From DATAEK01 sp036258055 (GTDB lineage Bacteria > Acidobacteriota > Vicinamibacteria > Vicinamibacterales > 2-12-FULL-66-21): a stretch of DNA of 25,598 bases. The position numbers and the translations under genes were made by a program. The stretch's first letter is position 1, and each line of letters begins with the position of its first letter. Shown here in pieces: positions 8,340 to 16,138 of the stretch. The DNA lies in the NCBI GenBank assembly GCA_036258055.1, contig DATAEK010000060.1:1-25598 (forward strand), written 5' to 3'. Below the pieces are notes generated by a model. It saw only the letters and a list, made by a program, of their open reading frames with translations. It was not told the DNA's origin and searched no databases.

Positions 8340-9203
8340 TTACTTGGCCTCGACGAAGGCGTGGAAGACCTGGATACCAAGCTCCCGGACGTCGGTTCCT
8401 CCGGGGACGAAGGTCCGATCGACATCGATGGTCAACTCAGTGACGTCGGCAGGACCGAGCTGCGCCGCGGTAATCGGGAAAGTCACGAGCACGCGATCCT
8501 TCGCGTCGGCCGTGAACGTTCCGACCGGCTGGCCGGCGACTTTGATGGTGACCTGCTGTGGCGGCGCGAACTTGTCCGTCCGGGCAGCGTACTGCAGGTA
8601 GAAAGTCGCGTCCTTTCGCGGGTTCTTGAAGGAAATGGTTGCGGATTTCTTGGTCCACTGCCACTCGGTGTTGGGATCGTCCGAGGACACTTCCGCCGGG
8701 TGCCAGCCCTCCTTGTAGATCAGGAAGATGTTCTCGGATTGCGGGAGGAGCTCGAACTTCGTCACCAGGTATTCCCGGCGCGAGACCTCCTCGCCGCCGA
8801 GGGCGAGACGCTGATTGGTCTTGGGGCTGTACAACCCAAGCCTGACGACTGCCGCACCGATGTAGGGGTAATTCGGCACGAACACCGTCCGCGTGTACTC
8901 GATCTTCTGTCCCGGCTTCCAGGTGCTCGTTGGCGTCGGCGGCAGATGGTCCTCGACCCAGAGCCGCTCGCCATCAGGTTCGAGGACGTGGACGAACACC
9001 CAGTAGTCGCCGTCAATCTTCGCGTCGGGGGCCATCTCGAAGCGATACGTCAACTGCAGCGGGCTGCCGATCGGGACCTTCTGTCGGCTCAACGTGAGGG
9101 TCGGCGTCGCAACGGGCGGTTCATTCGCTTCCTTTCGGCTGCAGGCCGACAACGGAAGCACGAGGACGAGGGAGGACAGGACGACAGAAACGCGTTTCAG
9201 CAT
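8340..9203 (-). CDS. Lipoprotein of unknown function, two beta-sandwich-like regions
   Basis: 287 aa from the ATG at 9203; the frame is open further upstream but that part overlaps the divergent BMC shell gene. The N-terminus MLKRVSVVLSSLVLVLPLSAC is a textbook lipoprotein signal with Cys at 21. The mature protein is beta-strand rich. The first half (about 35-145) has a Trp/Tyr-rich section (DYWVFVHVLEPDGERLW) and the second (about 160-285) includes EGWHPAEVSSDDPNTEWQWT followed by strands ending HAFVEAK. The second half recalls the jelly-roll modules attached to some membrane glycosyltransferases, a weak resemblance. I do not recognise the family. It is divergently transcribed from the BMC locus with a 96-bp shared intergenic region. 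Confidence 0.75.
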   Translation of the reverse strand: MLKRVSVVLSSLVLVLPLSACSRKEANEPPVATPTLTLSRQKVPIGSPLQLTYRFEMAPDAKIDGDYWVFVHVLEPDGERLWVEDHLPPTPTSTWKPGQKIEYTRTVFVPNYPYIGAAVVRLGLYSPKTNQRLALGGEEVSRREYLVTKFELLPQSENIFLIYKEGWHPAEVSSDDPNTEWQWTKKSATISFKNPRKDATFYLQYAARTDKFAPPQQVTIKVAGQPVGTFTADAKDRVLVTFPITAAQLGPADVTELTIDVDRTFVPGGTDVRELGIQVFHAFVEAK

Positions 9204-9233
9204 GAATACAGATAAGACCAGTGTCGGTCGCGA

Positions 9234-9263
9234 ATCGTACCGCAGTTGTTCGAGGTACTGCAA
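9234..9263 (-). promoter_or_regulatory. Candidate sigma-70 promoter for the lipoprotein gene
   Basis: On the minus strand TTGCAG (9258-9263) and TACGAT (9234-9239) are separated by 18 bp, about 30 bp upstream of the lipoprotein ATG. Both hexamers match four or more consensus positions. No comparably good promoter is visible for the divergent BMC genes. Confidence 0.35.
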
Positions 9264-9299
9264 TATGTTAGCCTTCCGCCAGTTTTCAGGAATCATCGA

Positions 9300-9590
9300 A
9301 TGCTCGAAGCGCTCGGAATGGTCGAAACCAGGGGCCTCATCGGATCCATCGAGGCGGCGGATGCGATGGTCAAAGCCGCAAACGTGGTTCTGGTCGGCAA
9401 GGAATACATCGGTGCGGGCTACGTCACGGTCATGGTGCGAGGCGACGTCGGGGCGGTGAAAGCCGCGACGGACGCCGGCGCCGCGGCCGCGCGGCGCGTG
9501 GGCGAACTGATCTCCGTCCACGTGATTCCCCGGCCTCACACGGAAGTCGAGAAGATTCTCCCCAAGGTCAAGGACGCCAAGGCGTCGTAG
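9300..9590 (+). CDS. Bacterial microcompartment shell protein, BMC-H (PduA/EutM-like hexamer)
   Basis: 96 aa from the ATG at 9300, with AGGA eight bases upstream; the frame is open to a TTG at 9246 but the conserved protein begins at MLEALGMVETRG. It is a single Pf00936-type BMC domain, near-collinear with PduA/EutM: GMVETRGL, IEAADAMVKAANV, VTVMVRGDVGAVKAATDAG and HVIPRPHTEVEKILP. The conserved lateral-contact Lys (K25) and the Arg of IPRPH are present. BMC-H hexamers tile the facets of protein organelles, and their central pore admits small substrates. The pore loop reads YIGAG, with Ala39 at the position of PduA Ser40. The gene is 18 bp upstream of an acylating aldehyde dehydrogenase, the classic core enzyme of metabolosomes. 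No other shell gene is in the window. Confidence 0.96.
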   Translation: MLEALGMVETRGLIGSIEAADAMVKAANVVLVGKEYIGAGYVTVMVRGDVGAVKAATDAGAAAARRVGELISVHVIPRPHTEVEKILPKVKDAKAS

Positions 9591-9608
9591 CACCTCCGTC
9601 GGTCACGC

Positions 9609-11375
9609 ATGGCGCAGCCCACGGCCCAGACCGATCGCGACCTCACGTCCATCCACGAAGCGCGAAGCCTCGCGCGGCGGGCCAAGGACGCGGCCGGCAC
9701 CCTCGGCGAGCTCTCTCAGGAACAGATCGACCGCATCGTCGATGCGATGGCCGCCGCCGTCACGCCCGAAGCCGAGGCGTTGGCGCGGCTCGCGCACGAG
9801 GAAACCGGCTACGGAGTCGTTGCCGACAAAATCCAGAAAAACCTCTTCGCGTCGCAAAAGGTCTACAACTTCATCCGTCCGATGAAGACGGTCGGCGTCA
9901 TCCGACGGCTCGAGGACCGTAAGGTCATCGAGATTGCGGATCCCTTCGGGGTCGTCGCGGCCATCGTGCCGTCCACCAACCCGACCTCCACCGCGATCTA
10001 CAAGGTCCTGATTTCGCTCAAGGCGCGCTGCCCGATCGTCATCAGTCCGCACCCCGCCGCGGTCCGATGCATTTCGCGCGTTGCCGAGATCATGTCATCA
10101 GCGGCCCGGCAGGCCGGTGCGCCCGACGGGGCGATCAACTGGATGACGACGATCACGATTGAGGGAACGCAGGAGCTGATGAAAGCGCGAGAAACCGCCG
10201 TCATCCTGGCGACCGGCGGGATGGGGTTGGTTCGAGCCGCGTACAGCGCCGGCAAGCCTGCCTACGGCGTAGGTCCTGGGAACGCTCCAGCCTATATCGA
10301 GGGATCGGCTGACGTCACGAAAGCGGTCCGGGACATCGTCACCGGCAAGACGTTCGACAACGGCCTCCTCTGCTCATCCGAGAATTCCGTGGTCGTCGAC
10401 GCGCCACTCGTTGACGAAGTCAAACGGCAGTTCGTCGCGAACGGCGCGCACTTCATGTCGCAGGCCGAAATCGATGCGGTCGGCAAGGCGCTCGTGAGCC
10501 CTCAGCGCCTTCCGAATCCCGCGCTCGTGGGCCGGCCCGCCACCTACATCGCCCAACAGGCCGGAATTCAGGTCGCCGCCGGTACGCGCGTCCTCATCGC
10601 TGAGTTGCCTGGCGTCGGGAGGGACTACCCCCTCTCGATCGAAAAGCTCTGCCCGGTGCTCTCCTTTTATGTAGTGAGCGACTGGCGGGAGGGTTGCGAG
10701 CGCTGCAAGCAGATCCTTCGATACGGCGGGATGGGTCACACGATGTCGATTCACTCGCGCAACGACGAGGTGATCCTGCAATTCGGGCTGAAGAAGCCCG
10801 CCTACCGAATCGTGGTCAACTCGCCGACCACCCACGGATCCATCGGGTTGACGACGGGACTGGATCCGTCAATGACGCTCGGATGCGGCGGATACGGCGG
10901 AAACATCACATCGGACAATATTTCGCCGCGTCATCTGCTGAACATCAAGCGGGTCGCGTACGAGGTCACGCCGGCCGTGGTCCGGGCGCCATCCCCGCCC
11001 GAACTACCAAAACCGTCACCATCGCTCCCCAAGGCGCCCGAGGCAGCCAGGCCAGGAGTCGGGCTCGCGGCAGACTCTTTGGCCAGGAGAATCGACCATT
11101 TCCTGGCGTCGCGCGGGTACAACGCGCCACTGCCGGCAACGGCTTCACCTGCGCAGCAGGTAGACTCGCCCGCTCCCGTAGCGAAACCCGACGAAGTCCG
11201 GATGGCTGCGCCCGTCGTCGAAAAACCAGCTGAATTCGTGTGCGAGGAGGACGTCAGGCAGGCGCTCAAACAGGGGCACAAGATCGTGATCGGCGAGAAA
11301 ACGATTGTGACACCCGCGGCCCGAGACATGGCCGAACAGCATCGGGTTTTCGTCCAGGCTGGCTGGCGGACGTGA
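9609..11375 (+). CDS. BMC-associated CoA-acylating aldehyde dehydrogenase with C-terminal targeting tail
   Basis: 588 aa. Residues 1-455 are an acylating aldehyde dehydrogenase of the EutE/PduP/AdhE-N type: NPTSTAIYK (124-132) for cofactor binding, ATGGMGLV (201-208), GVGPGNAPAY (220-229) and the catalytic Cys255 in FDNGLLCSSEN. It converts an aldehyde, CoA and NAD+ to acyl-CoA and NADH. The N-terminal targeting helix of EutE/PduP is absent. Instead a long tail follows: a Pro-rich linker (455-484), an amphipathic helix of encapsulation-peptide type (about 487-504, DSLARRIDHFLASRGY), a Pro/Ala linker (505-541) and a terminal module (542-582, CEEDVRQALKQG...VTPAARDMAEQH). That module resembles the N-termini of EutQ and EutT. 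No clear Shine-Dalgarno precedes the ATG, so coupling to the shell gene is likely. The substrate chain length cannot be read from sequence. Confidence 0.94.
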   Translation: MAQPTAQTDRDLTSIHEARSLARRAKDAAGTLGELSQEQIDRIVDAMAAAVTPEAEALARLAHEETGYGVVADKIQKNLFASQKVYNFIRPMKTVGVIRRLEDRKVIEIADPFGVVAAIVPSTNPTSTAIYKVLISLKARCPIVISPHPAAVRCISRVAEIMSSAARQAGAPDGAINWMTTITIEGTQELMKARETAVILATGGMGLVRAAYSAGKPAYGVGPGNAPAYIEGSADVTKAVRDIVTGKTFDNGLLCSSENSVVVDAPLVDEVKRQFVANGAHFMSQAEIDAVGKALVSPQRLPNPALVGRPATYIAQQAGIQVAAGTRVLIAELPGVGRDYPLSIEKLCPVLSFYVVSDWREGCERCKQILRYGGMGHTMSIHSRNDEVILQFGLKKPAYRIVVNSPTTHGSIGLTTGLDPSMTLGCGGYGGNITSDNISPRHLLNIKRVAYEVTPAVVRAPSPPELPKPSPSLPKAPEAARPGVGLAADSLARRIDHFLASRGYNAPLPATASPAQQVDSPAPVAKPDEVRMAAPVVEKPAEFVCEEDVRQALKQGHKIVIGEKTIVTPAARDMAEQHRVFVQAGWRT

Positions 11376-11413
11376 TAGTTTAACGGGTTGTTGTTGAACG
11401 GATTGGGGTTAGG

Positions 11414-11443
11414 TTGACCTGACTCAGCCGAGGGTGCTATCTT
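11414..11443 (+). promoter_or_regulatory. Candidate sigma-70 promoter for the mltD-like gene
   Basis: TTGACC (11414-11419), 18 bp, TATCTT (11438-11443). The -35 matches five of six consensus bases and the -10 four of six. It would give a leader of about 180 nt before the ATG at 11629. Confidence 0.45.
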
Positions 11444-11538
11444 TGAGATTCCCCAGCACGACTCAGGGCTTCCGCTTTGGCGGATGATTCTACTCGCACC
11501 GCGGGACGGCACGGTCACGCGGTCGGCCGAACCAGGAA

Positions 11539-11556
11539 GCCCCCCGGCCGGGGGGC
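11539..11556 (+). other. Perfect 18-nt GC palindrome in the mltD leader
   Basis: The arms GCCCCCCGG and CCGGGGGGC are exactly complementary. There is no following T-tract. It lies in the presumed 5' leader of the mltD-like gene, 73 bp before the ATG. It could be a leader hairpin, an attenuating structure or a terminator remnant of the BMC operon. I could not match the surrounding leader to a known riboswitch class. Nothing else stands out in the 253-bp gap except a 5-bp hairpin at 11471-11484 (TCCGC / GCGGA). Confidence 0.4.
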
Positions 11557-11628
11557 GACCTCAACAGGGCATCCAGCTTGCTACGGTTCCGCCCGAGCAA
11601 TTTGGACGTCCTCGCGGGAGCGCCCAAG

Positions 11629-13347
11629 ATGATGAGACGTGCCTGGCTGTCCGCTGCTGCTGTCATCGGATTGACGCTGGTGACGACTGCATGCGGGTCC
11701 AACCCTCGTCCGCAGACGCCGCAACAACCGCCACAGGCGAAGGCGCAGACGCCACCGATCCAGGCGGCGCCAGTGCCAGCGCCGGATCCCATAGCCACCC
11801 TTCTCAAGACAGCCCGGGAACACTTCGAGGCTGGTGAGCGCGAGCTGAAGGTCGGGCATCTCGAGGGCGCGCGCGCCGAGTTCGATCGGGCGCTGGACGT
11901 CCTGCTCGAATCCCCCTACGGCGCACGCTCCGACGCCCGGCTGCGGCTCGAGTTCGATCGCATGGTCGATCAGATCAATGCCTACGAGATGACCGCGATC
12001 GCGCAGGGTGACGGGTTCGCCGAAAAGAAGTACGAGCCGGCGTCGATCGACGAACTGCTGAAGATCGCGACGTTCCCCAAGCCGGACGCCGATTTGGAGA
12101 CCACCGCGGCAGTCAAGGCCGACCTCGAGTCGACCGAACACGACATTCCAATTCCGCAGAATTCGCGGATCCTGTCGTACGTCGAGCTCTTTCAGGGTCG
12201 CCTGCGAGACTACATCGACGAGAGCCTGAGGCGGGGCTCGAAGTACCTGCCGATGATCCAGAGCGTCTTCCGCGCCGAAGGTCTGCCGCTCGACCTGGCG
12301 TACATCCCGGTCATCGAGAGCGGGTTCAAAACCAACGCCCTCTCGAAGGCGAACGCGAAAGGCCCGTGGCAGTTCATGAAGGCGACCGCGGTCGAGCAGG
12401 GCCTGAAGCACGACTGGTACGTGGACGAGCGTTCCGATCCCGAAAAAGCCACGGTCGCCGCCGCGAAGTACCTCAAGTCGCTTTACAAGATGTTCGACGG
12501 CGACTGGCATCTCGTGCTCGCCGCCTACAACGGCGGTCTGGGCCGGGTACAGCGTGCCATCAAGCGGTCGGGCCGTGAGGACTTCTGGGAACTGTCGGCG
12601 ACATCGCGATATCTGCCAAAGGAGACGCGCGAGTACGTCCCGCTCATCCTCGCCGCGATCATCGTGGCCAAGAACCCGACGCAGTACGGGTTCGACATCA
12701 GCGCCGAAGAGCCCCAGACGTACGAAAGGGTCACGGTGCCGCGCGCAATCGATCTCCGGCGCGTCGCCGAATGGACAGGCCAGACGATCGACGAGATTCA
12801 GGCGCTGAACCCCGAGTTGCGTCGCTGGACGACTCCAGTTGCCTCGTCCAGCTACGAAATCAAGGTGCCCCAGGGAACTGCCGACCAGTTCGCCGCCCGG
12901 CTTGCCGCGGCGTCACCCGATGATCTGGCGACGCTGAAGTGGTACACAGTGAAGCGCGGTGAATCGCTCGCGACGATCTCGCGGAAGCTTCGCGTGAGCC
13001 GAGTCGATCTCGCAGAGGCGAATCATCTGTCGGTCAAGTCCGCTGTCCGCGCGGGACAAGACCTGGTTATCCCACGGGCACCGGCGACCCTGCTCTCCGC
13101 CAACGCGTCGCGCCCCGCCCCGTCAGAGGTGGCGTCGCGATCGCTGGCGGGATCCGCGACGGTCGCCCCTGAGACGCGGCAGACGAAGGCGACCGTGATG
13201 TATCGGGTGAAGCGCGGCGACACGCTCGCGTCGATCGCCCGGCTCTTCGACACCACGGTCGACAAGATTCGGAGTTGGAACCGAATCCGCGGCTCCCACA
13301 TCACCGCCGGCGACCGTCTGAAGATCCTCGCCGCGCGTAGCCGGTAG
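11629..13347 (+). CDS. mltD: Membrane-bound lytic murein transglycosylase D-like lipoprotein with LysM domains
   Basis: 572 aa from the ATG at 11629 (a second ATG follows directly), with GGGAG eight bases upstream. The lipoprotein signal MMRRAWLSAAAVIGLTLVTTAC has Cys at 22, followed by a Pro/Gln-rich spacer and a helical region (about 60-170). The SLT domain (about 205-340) has the catalytic Glu230 in AYIPVIESGFKTNA, then KANAKGPWQFM and LVLAAYNGGLGRV. After a degenerate LysM-like segment (about 385-430) come two LysM repeats: KWYTVKRGESLATISRKL (about 445-490) and MYRVKRGDTLASIARLF (about 525-570). This is MltD architecture: a lipid-anchored enzyme cleaving glycan strands, with LysM holding peptidoglycan. 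It is longer than E. coli MltD mainly through the N-terminal helical region. Confidence 0.93.
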   Translation: MMRRAWLSAAAVIGLTLVTTACGSNPRPQTPQQPPQAKAQTPPIQAAPVPAPDPIATLLKTAREHFEAGERELKVGHLEGARAEFDRALDVLLESPYGARSDARLRLEFDRMVDQINAYEMTAIAQGDGFAEKKYEPASIDELLKIATFPKPDADLETTAAVKADLESTEHDIPIPQNSRILSYVELFQGRLRDYIDESLRRGSKYLPMIQSVFRAEGLPLDLAYIPVIESGFKTNALSKANAKGPWQFMKATAVEQGLKHDWYVDERSDPEKATVAAAKYLKSLYKMFDGDWHLVLAAYNGGLGRVQRAIKRSGREDFWELSATSRYLPKETREYVPLILAAIIVAKNPTQYGFDISAEEPQTYERVTVPRAIDLRRVAEWTGQTIDEIQALNPELRRWTTPVASSSYEIKVPQGTADQFAARLAAASPDDLATLKWYTVKRGESLATISRKLRVSRVDLAEANHLSVKSAVRAGQDLVIPRAPATLLSANASRPAPSEVASRSLAGSATVAPETRQTKATVMYRVKRGDTLASIARLFDTTVDKIRSWNRIRGSHITAGDRLKILAARSR

Positions 13348-13395
13348 CGCGCGCCGCGACAGCGGCCTGCAGTTTCCGCGTACTCCGAGACGACG

Positions 13396-13422
13396 GCGCC
13401 GTGCGATTTTCTCGCACGGCGC
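13396..13422 (+). terminator. Strong hairpin between mltD and comM
   Basis: An 11-bp perfect stem (GCGCCGTGCGA / TCGCACGGCGC) with a TTTTC loop lies 48 bp after the mltD stop. No T-tract follows directly, so termination could be Rho-assisted or the hairpin may protect the 3' end. It also argues against any comM start inside or before it, such as the ATG at 13401. Confidence 0.5.
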
Positions 13423-13484
13423 ACTCCCCTGCTGTCATTTTCCGCCTGATTTCGCGCTGCGCGCCCCTTGCACTCGCACCCGGC

Positions 13485-14990
13485 GTGCTCGCGTGCATGC
13501 GGACCGCCGCCGTCTTCGGAATCGAGGCTTGCCCGGTGCAGGTCGAAATCGACGTCTCGTTCGGTCTTCCCGCCTTCACGATGGTCGGTTTGCCTGACGC
13601 GAGCGTACGAGAGAGCCGCGATCGCGTGCGAAGCGCCATCCGCAACTGCGGCTTCGAATTCCCGCCCCATCGCATCACCGTCAACCTGGCCCCGGCGGAT
13701 ATCAGGAAAGCGGGTGCCGCGTTCGATCTGCCAATCGCGCTCGGGGTGCTCGCAGCGGCTGGAACTATCGCGCGGCGGGACGTGTCAGACGTCCTGTTGA
13801 TGGGCGAGCTTTCGCTCGATGGCGCCATCCAGCCCGCCCGGGGGGTCCTGCCGGTTGCCGCCACTGCGAGGCGGGAGCGATACCGCGGCTTGCTCCTGCC
13901 CCGCTCGAACGCCGCCGAGGCCGCCGTGGTCGAGGGGCTCGAGCTCTATGCCGTGCGATCGCTCGCCGAAGCGGTCGACGCATTGAACAACCCGCAGGGT
14001 TTCCTGCTGACGTCCGAGCCGCCGAAGGCCGCCGCGCCGCGGCACGCGTCGAGCGCCGGCGATTTCGCGGACGTTCAGGGTCAGGCGATGGCCAAGCGCG
14101 CGCTCGAAATCGCGGCAGCGGGCGGACACAACGTGCTGATGGTCGGGCCACCTGGCGCCGGAAAAACCATGATGGCGCGCCGCGTCGCGGGCATTCTCCC
14201 GCCGCTCACGTTCGACGAAGCGCTCGAGGCGACGTCGATTCACTCAGTGGCCGGTCTCCTGACCGCAGGAACCGGTCTTCTGCAGAACCGCCCGTTCCGC
14301 GCACCGCACCACACGATCTCCGAGGTCGCGCTCGTGGGCGGCGGACCCAATCCGCGTCCCGGCGAGATCAGCCTCGCTCATCACGGCGTCCTGTTCCTCG
14401 ACGAAATGGCGGAGTTCACGCGGCACGTCCTGGAGGTGCTGCGCCAGCCGCTCGAAGAAGGGTGCGTCCGTATCGCGCGGGCAGCGCGGACGGCGGTGTT
14501 TCCCGCGCGGTTCGTCCTGGTTGGCGCCATGAATCCGTGCCCCTGCGGGTATCTCGGCGATCCGAAGCGGCGCTGCCGCTGCTCACCACAGCAGATCGCC
14601 CTCTACGCGTCGCGGCTCTCCGGCCCGCTCCGCGATCGGATCGACCTGACCGTCGGCGTGGCGGCGGTGACCGCACAGGATCTCCAGGCGCCGCCTCCAG
14701 GGGAGACATCAGCAGACATTCGACTCCGCGTCGTCGCCGCCCGTGAGCGGCAGCTTACGAGAGATGGCCGCCTGAACTCACGTCTGGAGGGCCGTGCGCT
14801 ACGCGAGCGCACGGCGCTCGATGCGGACGCGCGCTCGCTGGTAAGCCGCGCGATGGCGCGCCTGTCGCTGAGCGCCCGCGCGCATGACCGCGTGCTGCGC
14901 CTCGGTCGCACGATTGCCGATCTCGGCTCATCCGACCGCGTGACCGCGGAGCATCTGGCGGAAGCGCTGCAGTTCCGGGGCGAAGGGTGA
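13485..14990 (+). CDS. comM: ComM (YifB) family Mg-chelatase-like AAA+ ATPase/helicase
   Basis: 501 aa from a GTG at 13485. I chose it because VLACMRTAAVFGIEA lines up with the usual MLAxVxSAAVxGI start of the family; an ATG at 13497 is the alternative and no clear Shine-Dalgarno separates them. An N-terminal ChlI-like domain (about 20-165, with VGLPDASVRESRDRVRSA and NLAPADIRKAG) is followed by the AAA+ core. Walker A is GPPGAGKT (221-228) and Walker B VLFLDEMAEF (about 302-311). A Cys cluster (CPCG and CRC, about 352-366) and a C-terminal helical domain complete it. ComM is a hexameric branch-migration helicase that helps integrate DNA during natural transformation. With the type IV pilus-like operon nearby, competence is plausible, although comM also occurs in non-transformable bacteria. 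Confidence 0.93.
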   Translation: MLACMRTAAVFGIEACPVQVEIDVSFGLPAFTMVGLPDASVRESRDRVRSAIRNCGFEFPPHRITVNLAPADIRKAGAAFDLPIALGVLAAAGTIARRDVSDVLLMGELSLDGAIQPARGVLPVAATARRERYRGLLLPRSNAAEAAVVEGLELYAVRSLAEAVDALNNPQGFLLTSEPPKAAAPRHASSAGDFADVQGQAMAKRALEIAAAGGHNVLMVGPPGAGKTMMARRVAGILPPLTFDEALEATSIHSVAGLLTAGTGLLQNRPFRAPHHTISEVALVGGGPNPRPGEISLAHHGVLFLDEMAEFTRHVLEVLRQPLEEGCVRIARAARTAVFPARFVLVGAMNPCPCGYLGDPKRRCRCSPQQIALYASRLSGPLRDRIDLTVGVAAVTAQDLQAPPPGETSADIRLRVVAARERQLTRDGRLNSRLEGRALRERTALDADARSLVSRAMARLSLSARAHDRVLRLGRTIADLGSSDRVTAEHLAEALQFRGEG

Positions 14991-15199
14991 CTCTTTGTAA
15001 TTCCAGGCAAGGTTGTTGGCCGCCGGCGCGCCTCTCGAGAGTGAGCACGCGGTCGAACAGACCGCAATTGGTCGTCCACGCGCAACCCCAGCCGTATGGA
15101 CACTTTCCTTTTGCGAGCCGAGTACCTATGGTAGAGTTCCGTGTTCTCAACTTTCCTAGGTCAGCCGCTGTGGGACCGATCTCCGGCTGATGGTGAGGC

Positions 15200-16102
15200 G
15201 TGTTTTCGACTAGATACACGATCGTCGTCGCAGACCGTTCGAGCGGCGTCGTGAGGCGATTCACGATCAGGCCGTGGCCCGTGGCGATCGGGACGGTGTG
15301 TCTGTTCTTCTTACCAATCCTGATCGGCATGGGTGCGCGATGGAGCGCCCGCGCCGAGATTCAGGGTCTGACCGCCTCGAACATCGCGCTCAGCATCGAG
15401 AACAACAGCTACCGGGACGCCACCGGTCAACTCTCTTCACAGATCTCCGCACTTCAAGACGCCGTCGATGATCTCGGCGTTCGCGCGACGGTCGATCCGG
15501 CTGCCAGCCGCGCGATGGACAAGCTGCCGTCTGGGGTGCGATCGAGGGCCATGGGTGGAGGCACGGCCGCGGCCGTTGCGCCGATGCTCAGCAGCGCCTT
15601 GAGCACGCCGGACGCAGCATTCGGGGTTCTGCGGGACATCCTGGACGTGATCGAAAACCGGCTCGATTCGGTTCGGACCGGCGTCGAACGCCGCCAGGCG
15701 CTGGCTTCAGCGACTCCGTCGATCTGGCCGGTCACGGGGTGGCTCACGTCGGCCTTCGGCGATCGCCGCGATCCGTTCACCGGTGGCAACGACTTTCATC
15801 CCGGACTGGATATCTCCGCGCCATACGGCCAGCCGGTTCTCGCCCCGGCTGACGGCACGATCGCCGCGGCGGGAGCGAGTGGCAGCTACGGAAACCTGGT
15901 GGCCATCGACCACGGCTTCGGAATCATGACGAAGTACGGTCACCTCTCGCGCATCGCTGTCGACACCGGCCAGCAGGTCTTGCGTGGGGATGTGATCGGG
16001 TACGTTGGATCGACGGGACGCTCGACGAGCGCCCACCTGCACTACGAGATCTGGATCAACGGCCGTCTGACCAACCCGCTTCGTCTCCTCGCTGGCCGCT
16101 GA
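15200..16102 (+). CDS. M23 family metallopeptidase (LytM/peptidoglycan endopeptidase)
   Basis: 300 aa from a GTG at 15200. The ATG just upstream is in a frame that stops at once, and GGTGAGG lies immediately before the GTG. A short basic cytoplasmic N-terminus leads to a TM helix (about 27-45), then a coiled-coil-like region (about 50-95), a linker with helices (95-170) and a C-terminal M23 domain (about 175-298). The zinc motif is complete: His200 and Asp204 in HPGLD, the catalytic His248 in KYGHLS, and His279/His281 in HLHYE. This is an anchored periplasmic enzyme that should cut peptide cross-links or, if it behaves like EnvC/NlpD relatives, regulate amidases; intact metal ligands favour catalysis. 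The 209-bp gap upstream shows no convincing promoter. Confidence 0.92.
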   Translation: MFSTRYTIVVADRSSGVVRRFTIRPWPVAIGTVCLFFLPILIGMGARWSARAEIQGLTASNIALSIENNSYRDATGQLSSQISALQDAVDDLGVRATVDPAASRAMDKLPSGVRSRAMGGGTAAAVAPMLSSALSTPDAAFGVLRDILDVIENRLDSVRTGVERRQALASATPSIWPVTGWLTSAFGDRRDPFTGGNDFHPGLDISAPYGQPVLAPADGTIAAAGASGSYGNLVAIDHGFGIMTKYGHLSRIAVDTGQQVLRGDVIGYVGSTGRSTSAHLHYEIWINGRLTNPLRLLAGR

Positions 16103-16138
16103 CGCCGGCCCGGGCCGCGCCCGCTTTCCTTCGCTGCC

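Noticed and set aside
9204..9593. Upstream extension of the minus-strand lipoprotein through the shell gene
   Set aside because: It would bury the lipoprotein signal peptide inside the protein and overlaps the conserved BMC-H gene on the other strand.
11494..11628. Cyclic-di-GMP or cobalamin riboswitch in the mltD leader
   Set aside because: The conserved core sequences of these classes (for example the GCAAA segments of the c-di-GMP-I aptamer) are absent; only a palindrome remains.
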